A stretch of 11,293 bases of DNA, taken from RGIG3009 sp045596745 (lineage in GTDB: Bacteria > Bacillota > Clostridia > Oscillospirales > Acutalibacteraceae). Location of the stretch: assembly GCA_045596745.1 (NCBI GenBank), contig JAZODA010000041.1, forward strand, positions 1 through 11,293, read 5' to 3'. The translations under genes were made by a program, and so were the position numbers. The notes under the pieces were generated by a model. That model was not told the origin of the DNA. It made no database searches and saw only the letters and a list, made by a program, of their open reading frames with translations. Every line of letters begins with the position of its first letter. Within the stretch, counting starts at the first letter, position 1. Positions 5,573 to 11,283 of the stretch are shown in pieces.

Positions 5573-6661
5573 TTATCCCTCGTATTCGGTTTCGAATGCC
5601 GCCCAGGGAACGTTGATGGTCGCTTCATCGTCCAGCAGCTCCTTGATATGCCACAGGAGCGGGAAGTCCTTGCGATCAATCTTGCCGAGTGTGGCGAGCT
5701 GTTCGACCGCCACAGCGGTGCGGCGGCTGATAACAACGCCCTCCATCGTAATGCCGGGGAGCTTTGCCATCGCCTCGTTGTAGGTATCTCCCAAACCGAG
5801 CAGCGTGCCGAGCTTGCGGTTTCTGCCGCCGAACACCGTGACGTACAAATCACCGATGCCGACGAAAATGTTGCGCTCTGCCGTGCTGTCGAACGCATCC
5901 AGGAGGAGGTACATCTCGCGCGACGCCTGCATAAACAGACCTGCCTGCGAGTTGTAATGCTCCAGCGGCTTGCCCTCACGCTTGTAGGCAAGGCCGACTG
6001 CCAGCGCCACGCCCAGCGCATACGCGTTTTTCAGCGCCACGGCGCATTCCACGCCATGCACGTCGGTGGACAGGCTGATATGATAATAATCGGTCTCGAA
6101 GAGCGACTTGAGCCAACGCAGCGTCTCCATATCCGGGCCGCAGAACACCACTTCGGTGGGGTCTTGCACCGCCAGCTCGTACGAGGTGCACGGGCCGCCG
6201 ACCGCGTAGATTTTCAAATCCTTGTCGGTAAAGCGCTGCATATATTCGGGATACGAAATCAGGTGGCCTTTGTTCTCGCCGTCGTCAATCATACCCTTGG
6301 AGATGGACAACAGCGGCGTCTTTTCCGGCAGGCGCGGAATCACGTTCTCGCAGAACCAATCCATACCGAACGACGACACGCCGCAGATAATCAAATCGGC
6401 ATCCTTGATGCACTCGTCCACTTCCTCAAAATAGTGGAAAGAGACCGACGGCGGCATCATAAACGGCTCGTCGGTGCCGTTGGTGTCGTTGTTTTTTCTG
6501 TACAAAGACAGCGTCAGATGCTCTCTCGTTTTCTTGCCGTGCTCGATAATCTCGTTGTCAAGCGGAGAGCCGACCAGACGAATGGTGTGACCATTCTGCG
6601 CCGCCGGGAACGTGATGGCAGAACCCATCATACCCGAGCAAATTACCGTGATATTTGCCAT
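5573..6661 (-). CDS. GpsA-like NAD(P)-dependent glycerol-3-phosphate dehydrogenase family protein
   Basis: A cytosolic 6-phosphogluconate-dehydrogenase-fold enzyme most like GpsA, which interconverts dihydroxyacetone phosphate and sn-glycerol 3-phosphate for lipid synthesis. Seen: an N-terminal Rossmann start MANITVICSGMMGSA, LLSISKGM (117-124) with Lys122, YAVGGPCTSYELA (152-164) in place of the family's SGPsfA-E, CAVALKNAYALG (206-217) with the likely catalytic Lys211, GIGDLYVTVFGGRNRKLG (268-285), and TMEGVV (305-310). The 362 residues are somewhat longer than the usual 330-340. The glycine loop reads CSGMMG rather than GAGSWG, and the NGTDEPFMMPP region is unusual. The ATG at 6661 has AGGGTGG 7 bases upstream; the open frame to 6748 lacks a ribosome site. 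It may be a specialised paralogue using another phosphorylated polyol, suggested by its sugar-enzyme neighbours. Confidence 0.8.
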   Translation of the reverse strand: MANITVICSGMMGSAITFPAAQNGHTIRLVGSPLDNEIIEHGKKTREHLTLSLYRKNNDTNGTDEPFMMPPSVSFHYFEEVDECIKDADLIICGVSSFGMDWFCENVIPRLPEKTPLLSISKGMIDDGENKGHLISYPEYMQRFTDKDLKIYAVGGPCTSYELAVQDPTEVVFCGPDMETLRWLKSLFETDYYHISLSTDVHGVECAVALKNAYALGVALAVGLAYKREGKPLEHYNSQAGLFMQASREMYLLLDAFDSTAERNIFVGIGDLYVTVFGGRNRKLGTLLGLGDTYNEAMAKLPGITMEGVVISRRTAVAVEQLATLGKIDRKDFPLLWHIKELLDDEATINVPWAAFETEYEG

Positions 6662-6714
6662 AAGATTACCACCCTTCATCGCTGTGGATATTTCCAGCCA
6701 AAAGCTATACCGAT

Positions 6715-6743
6715 ATGATACTACAAACTGCAAGCACACGCAA
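6715..6743 (-). promoter_or_regulatory. Probable promoter of the gpsA-like gene
   Basis: On the minus strand, TTGCGT (6738-6743) is followed after 17 bases by TATCAT (6715-6720), giving a leader of about 45 bases. The -35 is the same hexamer used by the SLOG gene promoter. The stretch ATACTACA at 6718-6725 is shared with the AraC-type boxes. Confidence 0.5.
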
Positions 6744-6884
6744 GACATAACGCAAAATTTTTGTCAAAAACAGCCACCGAAAAAAACGTGCCACCCACCG
6801 CAAAGTACTGATATTGCCCGAAAAATGCACCGCGAGCCGCAAATAAAACACCGTGAAAGAATGTCAACGAAGTTTTGAGCCGAT

Positions 6885-6912
6885 TTGCAATATAAATGGC
6901 GAAAATTACAAT
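6885..6912 (+). promoter_or_regulatory. Possible promoter of the IolE-like/Gfo-Idh operon
   Basis: TTGCAA (6885-6890), a 16-base spacer and TACAAT (6907-6912) make a fair sigma-A match. The start of transcription would fall near 6919, with a leader of about 59 bases containing the palindrome at 6935-6945. Another -10-like GATAAT (6942-6947) lacks a -35. Confidence 0.45.
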
Positions 6913-6977
6913 GGAAATAACCGACATAATTCTCTATCATTGATAATAGGAAACCATAAGTAAACGGAGGGAAAACA

Positions 6978-7730
6978 ATGCTTAAAATCGGTGTTGCAGA
7001 TTATGGCATGAACGTCTACTACGGCGGCTTTATGGATTACGAAAAGCGCCTGTCGGACATCAAGGCCATCGGCTTCGACGGACTGGAGCGACTCACCCCC
7101 ATTGACGCGGCGGATGCGCTGAACAAGGCGACCACGCTGGCAAAGCTGGGTATGGATTTCGCGACGGTGCTGGCTCCCACGCTGGAGCTCAAGGTTCAGT
7201 GGACTGCCGCGTTCGGCAAGGAATACATCTGGACCGACGTTACCGTCAACCACGCGAAGGATTCGCTCGACCTGTACTGCCGTCGTGTCAACTACTTGAT
7301 CGAGGCTTGCAAAAAGTACGGTATCAAGGCTGCGGTGCATAACCACCTCGGCTGCATCGTGGAAACGCAGGAACAGCTCGAAACCTTTATGGAAAAGTGC
7401 CCCGAGGCCGGTCTGGTCTTCGACGTGGGTCATATGGCTGTTGCCGGCGGCAACGTGCGCGAAGTGTTTGACAAATACTACGATCGCATCGTCGCTATCC
7501 ACCTGAAGGAGTGGGTCTCCACCGATCCCGACGCGAAGGAATGGTGGGATCGCGGTTACTTCTGCGGTCTGAAGCAGGGTAACACCCCTGTGGACAACGA
7601 GTACGTTGTGAAAAAGGCACTGGAAAACGGTTACGACAAGTGGATCTTCATCGAGCACGACACGCATCTGCGTGAGCCGCTGGAAGACCTTGCCGACAGC
7701 CGCAAAATTTTGAAAGAGTGGGGCGTGTAA
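6978..7730 (+). CDS. Sugar phosphate isomerase/epimerase-type TIM barrel (IolE-like)
   Basis: A 250-residue member of the xylose-isomerase-like TIM-barrel superfamily, which includes inosose dehydratase IolE, inosose isomerase IolI and sugar-phosphate epimerases. These act on polyols or sugars with a divalent metal. The segment AAVHNHLGCIVETQEQLETF (118-137) corresponds to the HHHMGT-V-T block of IolE; then come LVFDVGHMAVAGGNV (146-160) with Asp149 and His152, IVAIHLKEW (171-179) with His175, and WIFIEHD (222-228) with Glu226. Asp149, His175 and Glu226 are likely metal ligands. It is shorter than IolE (about 300). GGAGGG six bases upstream fixes the start. Only three bases separate it from the dehydrogenase gene, so they probably work in consecutive steps. 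The exact substrate cannot be told; inositol-like cyclitols or a keto-sugar are plausible. Confidence 0.82.
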   Translation: MLKIGVADYGMNVYYGGFMDYEKRLSDIKAIGFDGLERLTPIDAADALNKATTLAKLGMDFATVLAPTLELKVQWTAAFGKEYIWTDVTVNHAKDSLDLYCRRVNYLIEACKKYGIKAAVHNHLGCIVETQEQLETFMEKCPEAGLVFDVGHMAVAGGNVREVFDKYYDRIVAIHLKEWVSTDPDAKEWWDRGYFCGLKQGNTPVDNEYVVKKALENGYDKWIFIEHDTHLREPLEDLADSRKILKEWGV

Positions 7731-7733
7731 TTT

Positions 7734-8798
7734 ATGAAACCGATTAAACTGGGTATGGTTGGTCTGGGTCGTGCCGGTAACGGTATGCACCTGCCGGAAC
7801 TCGAAGGCAAAGAGGAAATGTTCCAGATCTATGCGGTCTGCGACATCATCGAAGAGCGCCGCAACAATGTTGCGGAAAAGTTCGGTGCTAAGGCGTATGC
7901 CACCATCGAAGAGCTGCTCGCCGATCCGGAAGTGGAAATCGTGGACATCGCGACCCGCTCCTGCGATCACTACAAGCACGCTTGCATGGCTCTGAAGGCC
8001 GGCAAGAGCGTGTTCCTGGAGAAGCCCATCTGCACCAACTATGCGGATGCCAAGGCGCTGATGGAACTCGCCGACAGCCTGCCGGATGTCAAGCTGTACA
8101 TCCGTCACAACCGCCGCTGGGAGCAGAAGTTCGAGAAGGCAATGGAAATCTGCGATTCCGGCATCATCGGTAACGTCTATCAGGTCAAACTGACCCGTAA
8201 CGGCTTTACCACCCGTAGCGACTGGCAGACCATCGACACCTACGGCGGCGGCCAGCTGCTCAACTGGGGTCCGCACATCATCGACCAGGCGCTCAACTTC
8301 GCCGGCGGTGACTACACCGACATCTACGCCGAGACCCGTCAGGTTCTGGCCAGCGGTAACTGCGAAGACCACATCAAGCTGCTGATGACCGGTATCAACG
8401 GCCGTATCATCGATATGGAAATCAGCTCCGGTTGCGCCATCCGCACCAACGATTTCGTGGCGTACGGCGACCGCGGTGTGCTGTATGACACCGGTTACGA
8501 AAACTCTCAGCTCGAGTGGCGCTATGTGAAGCCCGATCAGGAAATCGAGCGCTTCCCCGCCAGCGATGCTACCCCGGGTACCGACCCGAACTTCAAGACC
8601 GCTCCGAAGATTGAGTGGCGTTACGGCGGCGCATTCTGCGACTGCCTGGGCGAGCGCCTCGACGAGACGTGGATCAATATGTATGAGAACTATCGTCTCG
8701 GCAAGCCCTATCGCATCACGCATGCCGAAGCACTGAAAGTCGTCGAAGTTATCAGCAAGGTCAAGGAGATCATGGCTGAGAAGAACGCGAAGAAGTAA
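7734..8798 (+). CDS. Gfo/Idh/MocA-family NAD(P)-dependent oxidoreductase
   Basis: A 354-residue dehydrogenase of the glucose-fructose oxidoreductase/inositol dehydrogenase/MocA family. These oxidise a secondary hydroxyl of sugars or cyclitols with NAD(P). The N-terminal Rossmann domain has GMVGLGRAG (7-15), VCDIIEERR (35-43) with the acidic residue at the end of strand 2 favouring NAD, and VFLEKPICTN (93-102) with the catalytic Lys97. The C-terminal domain has GGGQLLNWGPHIIDQ (171-185), matching the family's GGG-L-D-G-H-D motif with His181 and Asp184 and with Asn in place of the usual first Asp. It follows the IolE-like gene by three bases in one operon ending at a strong terminator. The IolG-plus-IolE-like pairing suggests oxidation followed by dehydration or isomerisation of a polyol. 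Compared with myo-inositol dehydrogenase no specific match can be claimed. Confidence 0.88.
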   Translation: MKPIKLGMVGLGRAGNGMHLPELEGKEEMFQIYAVCDIIEERRNNVAEKFGAKAYATIEELLADPEVEIVDIATRSCDHYKHACMALKAGKSVFLEKPICTNYADAKALMELADSLPDVKLYIRHNRRWEQKFEKAMEICDSGIIGNVYQVKLTRNGFTTRSDWQTIDTYGGGQLLNWGPHIIDQALNFAGGDYTDIYAETRQVLASGNCEDHIKLLMTGINGRIIDMEISSGCAIRTNDFVAYGDRGVLYDTGYENSQLEWRYVKPDQEIERFPASDATPGTDPNFKTAPKIEWRYGGAFCDCLGERLDETWINMYENYRLGKPYRITHAEALKVVEVISKVKEIMAEKNAKK

Positions 8799-8808
8799 TT
8801 TGACGCAT

Positions 8809-8842
8809 AAAAGCGCCCCGACCACACGGTCGGGGCGCTTTT
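8809..8842. terminator. Strong bidirectional intrinsic terminator
   Basis: A perfect 15-bp stem (8809-8823 with 8828-8842), very GC-rich in the middle (GCGCCCCGACC) and closed by ACAC, has A and T flanks on both sides. It ends the dehydrogenase operon and touches the stop codon of the convergent spoVT gene. Confidence 0.94.
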
Positions 8843-9378
8843 TATTCTTCCATCTGCCGTCCCAAGAACGCGGCGGCAACCTGTGCCAGCTTCCGGTCAC
8901 TGTCACCGGGGAGTGCGCCGTTTTCGCCGCACAGAATGCAAACGCAACCCGTGATATCCCCTGCGGCAATAATCGGCGCCATCACGCCGACAGGGCGCTC
9001 CTTGCCTTCTGCCATTGTCAACCGCTCGCCGCTTTTCGCCGTCACCAGCCGCCGCTCTTCCATCGCCTGCTCCAACTGCGGCGACAAACGGCGTTCGAGG
9101 TATTCCTTTTTGGATTCGCCCGCCACCGCGATGATGTGGTCGCGGTCGCAAATCATCACCGGCAGATCACACGCACGCGACATCACGTCGGCATACTGCG
9201 TGGCAAACTGTCCCATCTCCCCCACCGGCGAATATTTTTTGAATACGACCTCTTCGTTCGGCCCGGTAAAAATCTCCAGCGGGTCTCCCTCTCTTATCCT
9301 CATAGTGCGGCGGATTTCTTTGGGGATAACAACCCTGCCGAGGTCATCAATTCTACGAACAATACCTGTTGCTTTCAT
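8842..9378 (-). CDS. spoVT: Stage V sporulation protein T (AbrB-type regulator)
   Basis: A transcription regulator that in Bacillus subtilis tunes forespore sigma-G-dependent genes and spore germination. The 178-residue length equals that of the Bacillus protein. Residues 1-50 (KATGIVRRIDDLGRVVIPKEIRRTMRIREGDPLEIF) form the AbrB-type swapped-hairpin DNA-binding domain with its LGRVVIPKEIRR core. Residues about 55-178 form the GAF-like sensing domain characteristic of SpoVT, with VMICDRDHIIAVAG, RPVGVMAPIIAAGDITGCVC and a closing VAAAFLGRQME helix. AAGGAG lies 8 bases before the ATG. The gene is monocistronic. Only about 25 bases separate its start from a palindromic repeat element, so its promoter must lie in or beyond that element; a sigma-G-like promoter is seen at 9560-9588. 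It marks the host as a spore former. Confidence 0.93.
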   Translation of the reverse strand: MKATGIVRRIDDLGRVVIPKEIRRTMRIREGDPLEIFTGPNEEVVFKKYSPVGEMGQFATQYADVMSRACDLPVMICDRDHIIAVAGESKKEYLERRLSPQLEQAMEERRLVTAKSGERLTMAEGKERPVGVMAPIIAAGDITGCVCILCGENGALPGDSDRKLAQVAAAFLGRQMEE

Positions 9379-9403
9379 ATATCTTTCTCCTTTTACATTT
9401 CTA

Positions 9404-9526
9404 AAAGCCTTCCCCTTGACGCGAAGGTGGCCGAGCGTCAGCGAGGCCGGATGAGGTGTTCCTGCAATTTCTTTTCCACCTCATCAGTCAGCTTCGCTGA
9501 CAGCTTCTCCTCAAGGAGAAGCCTTT
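9404..9526. repeat. MITE-like palindromic repeat element (123 bp)
   Basis: The two ends are inverted copies: AAAGCCTTCCCCTTGA (9404-9419) matches the complement of 9511-9526 at 14 of 16 positions. Inside is a perfect 9-base inverted pair, GATGAGGTG (9450-9458) and CACCTCATC (9477-9485). The right arm folds into two local hairpins: GTCAGC-TTC-GCTGAC (9487-9501) and GCTTCTCC-TCAA-GGAGAAGC (9503-9522). The whole can fold into one long imperfect hairpin. There is no open frame. I recall very similar short palindromes scattered between genes in gut Clostridia, but could not check copy number. No obvious target-site duplication is visible. Confidence 0.75.
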
Positions 9527-9559
9527 CGCGCCCTACAATAATTTTACAAATTACGCTGT

Positions 9560-9588
9560 TAGTATCTGTAAAAGGCAGGAGATTATAC
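9560..9588 (-). promoter_or_regulatory. Sigma-G-like promoter upstream of spoVT
   Basis: On the minus strand, GTATA (9584-9588) is followed after 17 bases by GATACTA (9560-9566). The Bacillus sigma-G consensus is about G-H-A-T-R, 17-18 bases, C-A-T-W-H-T-A; only the first base of the -10 differs. A transcript would start near 9553 and carry the palindromic element in a leader of about 175 bases. Confidence 0.55.
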
Positions 9589-9595
9589 CGCGAGA

Positions 9596-9624
9596 TTTAC
9601 TTTTTCAATTCGATGTGATATGAT
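9596..9624 (+). promoter_or_regulatory. Sigma-A-type promoter of the phosphoesterase gene
   Basis: TTTACT (9596-9601), a 17-base spacer and TATGAT (9619-9624) stand 20 bases before the start codon. The implied leader is short, with the ribosome site GGCGG (9633-9637) right behind the transcription start. Confidence 0.6.
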
Positions 9625-9644
9625 AAATAAAAGGCGGTGATTTT

Positions 9645-10373
9645 ATGAAAACACTGGTTTTATCTGATATTCATGCAAATGAGCCGGCTCTTCGTGCCGT
9701 TTTGCAAGCGGCAGGGCAATGTGACAGGATCATTTTCCTTGGTGATTTGGCAAATTTTGGTCCACACCCTTCGGAATGCGTTGATTTATTAATGCAATAT
9801 CATCCCATATGCATTATGGGAAATCACGATGAGCTAATCGTGAACACCCCGAAAAACTTTTGGGACAAGTGGTCTAAAACAAAACTCAGCAACGAGCAAC
9901 AGGATTGGATTCGCGGATTTCAGGATTCCACTGTTTTAGACGGACATATCTTGCTGATTCACGGAGCGTATGCAGTGGATTATGACATCTTGCCAACAAC
10001 CCCTGACAGCAAGATCGAACAGGCATTTGCGCAATATTTGACCCCGCAAATAGACGAAATTTGGTTTGGGCATTACCACTATCAAATAGACCGGATTATT
10101 CATGGTGTTGCGTATCGTTGCATTCGTCCTGTGGGACATCATCGTGATAAAGATACAAGAGCAGGCTATAGTATTTACGAGAACAATACCATTACCCACC
10201 ATCGGGTGAAATATGATTTAGACAAAACCATCGAGGATTTCTTGGCCAGCGATGCCTTTGAAAATGATGAGGCAAAACTGGAATTTGCAGATTTTCTTAA
10301 AAACGCATATCACGAAAGAATCCTTAGCAAAGATATTGCACAAATGAAAGCGGATATGTGTGCAGCGGAGTGA
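9645..10373 (+). CDS. Calcineurin-like metallophosphoesterase
   Basis: A 242-residue cytosolic phosphoesterase of the YfcE/MJ0936-like branch of the calcineurin-like superfamily. All dimetal ligands are visible: LSDIHAN (Asp8, His10), LGDLANFGP (Asp34), GNHDE (Asn60, His61), LLIHGA (His106) and FGHYHY (His143, His145). After the catalytic core comes IRPVGHHRDKDTRAGYSIY, in the place where relatives have NPGSVGxPRDGxxxAsyai, and HRVKYD. The last 50 residues form an acidic, probably helical tail (EDFLASDAFENDEAKLEFADFL) longer than in small relatives. Members cleave phosphodiesters or phosphomonoesters of nucleotides, and substrate cannot be inferred here. Start ATG has GGCGG 7 bases upstream. 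Codon use is AT-rich compared with spoVT and the sugar operon, suggesting a different origin. It has its own promoter and terminator. Confidence 0.88.
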   Translation: MKTLVLSDIHANEPALRAVLQAAGQCDRIIFLGDLANFGPHPSECVDLLMQYHPICIMGNHDELIVNTPKNFWDKWSKTKLSNEQQDWIRGFQDSTVLDGHILLIHGAYAVDYDILPTTPDSKIEQAFAQYLTPQIDEIWFGHYHYQIDRIIHGVAYRCIRPVGHHRDKDTRAGYSIYENNTITHHRVKYDLDKTIEDFLASDAFENDEAKLEFADFLKNAYHERILSKDIAQMKADMCAAE

Positions 10374-10393
10374 ATTTCACTCCGCTGTTTTTT
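10363..10393 (+). terminator. Intrinsic terminator overlapping the end of the phosphoesterase gene
   Basis: CAGCGGAGTGA (10363-10373) pairs perfectly with 10377-10387 around an ATT loop, followed by six T residues (10388-10393). The left arm includes the last codons and the TGA stop, so the hairpin forms within coding sequence. Confidence 0.9.
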
Positions 10394-10466
10394 GCGCCTC
10401 TCCGCAAACACCCCAGACTTTACACCGCTGTGCTGTCAGCATTTTAGTGCACCACCGAATTTTTAA

Positions 10467-10502
10467 GTCAATATTGACAATTCTTTTTTCCCGTGCTACT
10501 AT
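10467..10502 (+). promoter_or_regulatory. Promoter with overlapping palindrome, DUF4177/YidD unit
   Basis: A perfect TTGACA (10474-10479), a 17-base spacer and TACTAT (10497-10502) precede a leader of about 55 bases. The -35 is embedded in a perfect 12-base palindrome, GTCAATATTGAC (10467-10478), that could be a repressor site. The rest of the 10394-10564 gap shows no gene. Confidence 0.65.
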
Positions 10503-10564
10503 AAAAATAGGCAATTCGACACATTTCGATTGTCTAACACAACAGTGAAAAGGGGTAATTTTTT

Positions 10565-10786
10565 ATGAAACAGTACAAAGCAGTTGCCGGACCGAAGAGC
10601 ATTAGCGTTGACAAAGGCAATACCCAGGCCGCATTCGATTCCTTTGCATCTCTGATTAACCAGAACGCCCAGGAGGGCTGGGAGTATCACTCCATGGAAA
10701 CCATCACTGTTACCCAGAAGCCCGGTTGCGGCCAGCAGCCCATAGCGACGAGCTTCTATATGCTGATTTTTGTTCGTGACATCTAA
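10565..10786 (+). CDS. DUF4177-like small protein
   Basis: A 73-residue protein without signal peptide or membrane helix. The pattern is KQYKAVAGP at the start, a basic DKGNTQAAFDSFASLIN helix, NAQEGWEYHSMETITV and a closing YMLIFVRDI strand. This matches small DUF4177-type proteins, in which N-x2-x-x-GW-E-y is the hallmark; their function is not established. The beta-alpha-beta-beta look suggests a small binding domain that may dimerise. PGCGQQP (residues 53-59) is a Cys-containing loop. The start ATG is preceded by AAAGGGG at 9 bases and by a strong sigma-A promoter with a palindrome. It is followed after 20 bases by the YidD-domain gene with no terminator between, so both are probably on one transcript. 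Confidence 0.72.
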   Translation: MKQYKAVAGPKSISVDKGNTQAAFDSFASLINQNAQEGWEYHSMETITVTQKPGCGQQPIATSFYMLIFVRDI

Positions 10787-10806
10787 TCTCCAAGGATATT
10801 CCCGGT

Positions 10807-11283
10807 ATGAAAGAAATACAATTTGATGAAGAGCAATTGAAGAACATCCAAGCGTTGGGGCAGTCTCTGTTCGATGAATCCCCATCTGACCCGCGCAGTT
10901 GGAATTATAAGCGAGTTTTGAATCGCCCAAAGATTCGTTGGTGGCGAATTTCACTGTTCGCGCTATCTGTGCTCTGCAGCACCATCGTTTTGTATTTTCT
11001 GTTGCGTGCAGTTGCATTGCCATTCGTATACGCATTGTTACTCTGCACCCTCTTTTTCGTGGGCGTGCTGCTACTTCATCTGAAGCGGATTTTGATTTGC
11101 TTTGTTCAGATGTACCAACGTTTTGCCCCGGATTCCGTGCGGAGCAAGTGTCGCTTTGAACCTTCGTGTTCACAGTATATGATATTGTCATTGCGTAAAT
11201 ACGGCCTGTGGACAGGCTTGGCAAAAGGTATTGACCGACTGAAACGATGCAACACAAGCGGCGGTGGGTTTGATTATCCATAA
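10807..11283 (+). CDS. Membrane-anchored YidD-domain protein
   Basis: A 158-residue protein whose last 60 residues (about 99-158) match YidD, the small factor that helps membrane protein insertion alongside YidC/Oxa1. Seen are FVQMYQRFAPD, SKCRFEPSCSQYMILSLRKYG (the C-R-F-x-P-S/T-C-S-x-Y core), GLAKGIDRLKRCN and the closing GGGFDYP. Ordinary YidD is only 70-90 residues with an amphipathic N-terminus. Here the domain follows an acidic cytosolic N-terminus (1-40) and two hydrophobic segments of about 20 residues (46-67 and 71-92), likely a transmembrane hairpin. The start is ATG 10807 with AAGGA 10 bases upstream. It follows the DUF4177-like gene closely. The canonical yidD normally sits by rpmH-rnpA-yidC, which are not here, so this is probably a second, specialised copy. 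The DNA is AT-rich. Confidence 0.8.
   Translation: MKEIQFDEEQLKNIQALGQSLFDESPSDPRSWNYKRVLNRPKIRWWRISLFALSVLCSTIVLYFLLRAVALPFVYALLLCTLFFVGVLLLHLKRILICFVQMYQRFAPDSVRSKCRFEPSCSQYMILSLRKYGLWTGLAKGIDRLKRCNTSGGGFDYP

Larger units (their letters stand above)
6662..6977. other. 316-bp divergent intergenic region
   Basis: No gene was found here. It holds the leaders and probable promoters of the divergent gpsA-like and IolE-like genes, the tet-operator-like palindrome TATCATTGATA (6935-6945), and A-rich stretches around 6752-6790 and 6841-6848. TTGACA occurs on the minus strand at 6761-6766 and 6862-6867 without a good -10 at proper distance. I see no riboswitch-like fold or small open frame with a ribosome site. 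Confidence 0.6.

Noticed and set aside
5648..6718. A 356-codon plus-strand open frame opposite the gpsA-like gene
   Set aside because: The minus-strand protein has clear GpsA motifs; the plus-strand frame is Arg/His/Val-rich with no motif.
6662..6748. N-terminal extension of the GpsA-like protein to 6748
   Set aside because: MANITV is the natural start of a Rossmann strand with a good ribosome site, and the predicted -10 box lies inside the extension.
6752..6790. A-rich intergenic stretch as a possible riboswitch or small RNA gene
   Set aside because: No conserved-looking stem, no terminator and no promoter oriented to transcribe a separate RNA were seen.
6906..8969. A 687-codon open frame on the minus strand opposite the IolE-like and Gfo/Idh genes
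   Set aside because: It lies antisense to two genes with clear family motifs, has no ribosome site or recognisable domain, and is Val/His/Ala-rich in the way expected from the complement of GC-biased codons.
9503..9522. Hairpin GCTTCTCC-TCAA-GGAGAAGC as a transcription terminator
   Set aside because: No T-run follows it on either strand. It is better explained as one arm of the palindromic element.
10499..11281. A 260-codon minus-strand open frame covering the DUF4177-like and YidD genes
   Set aside because: It is antisense to the YidD motif-bearing gene and has no domain or ribosome site.
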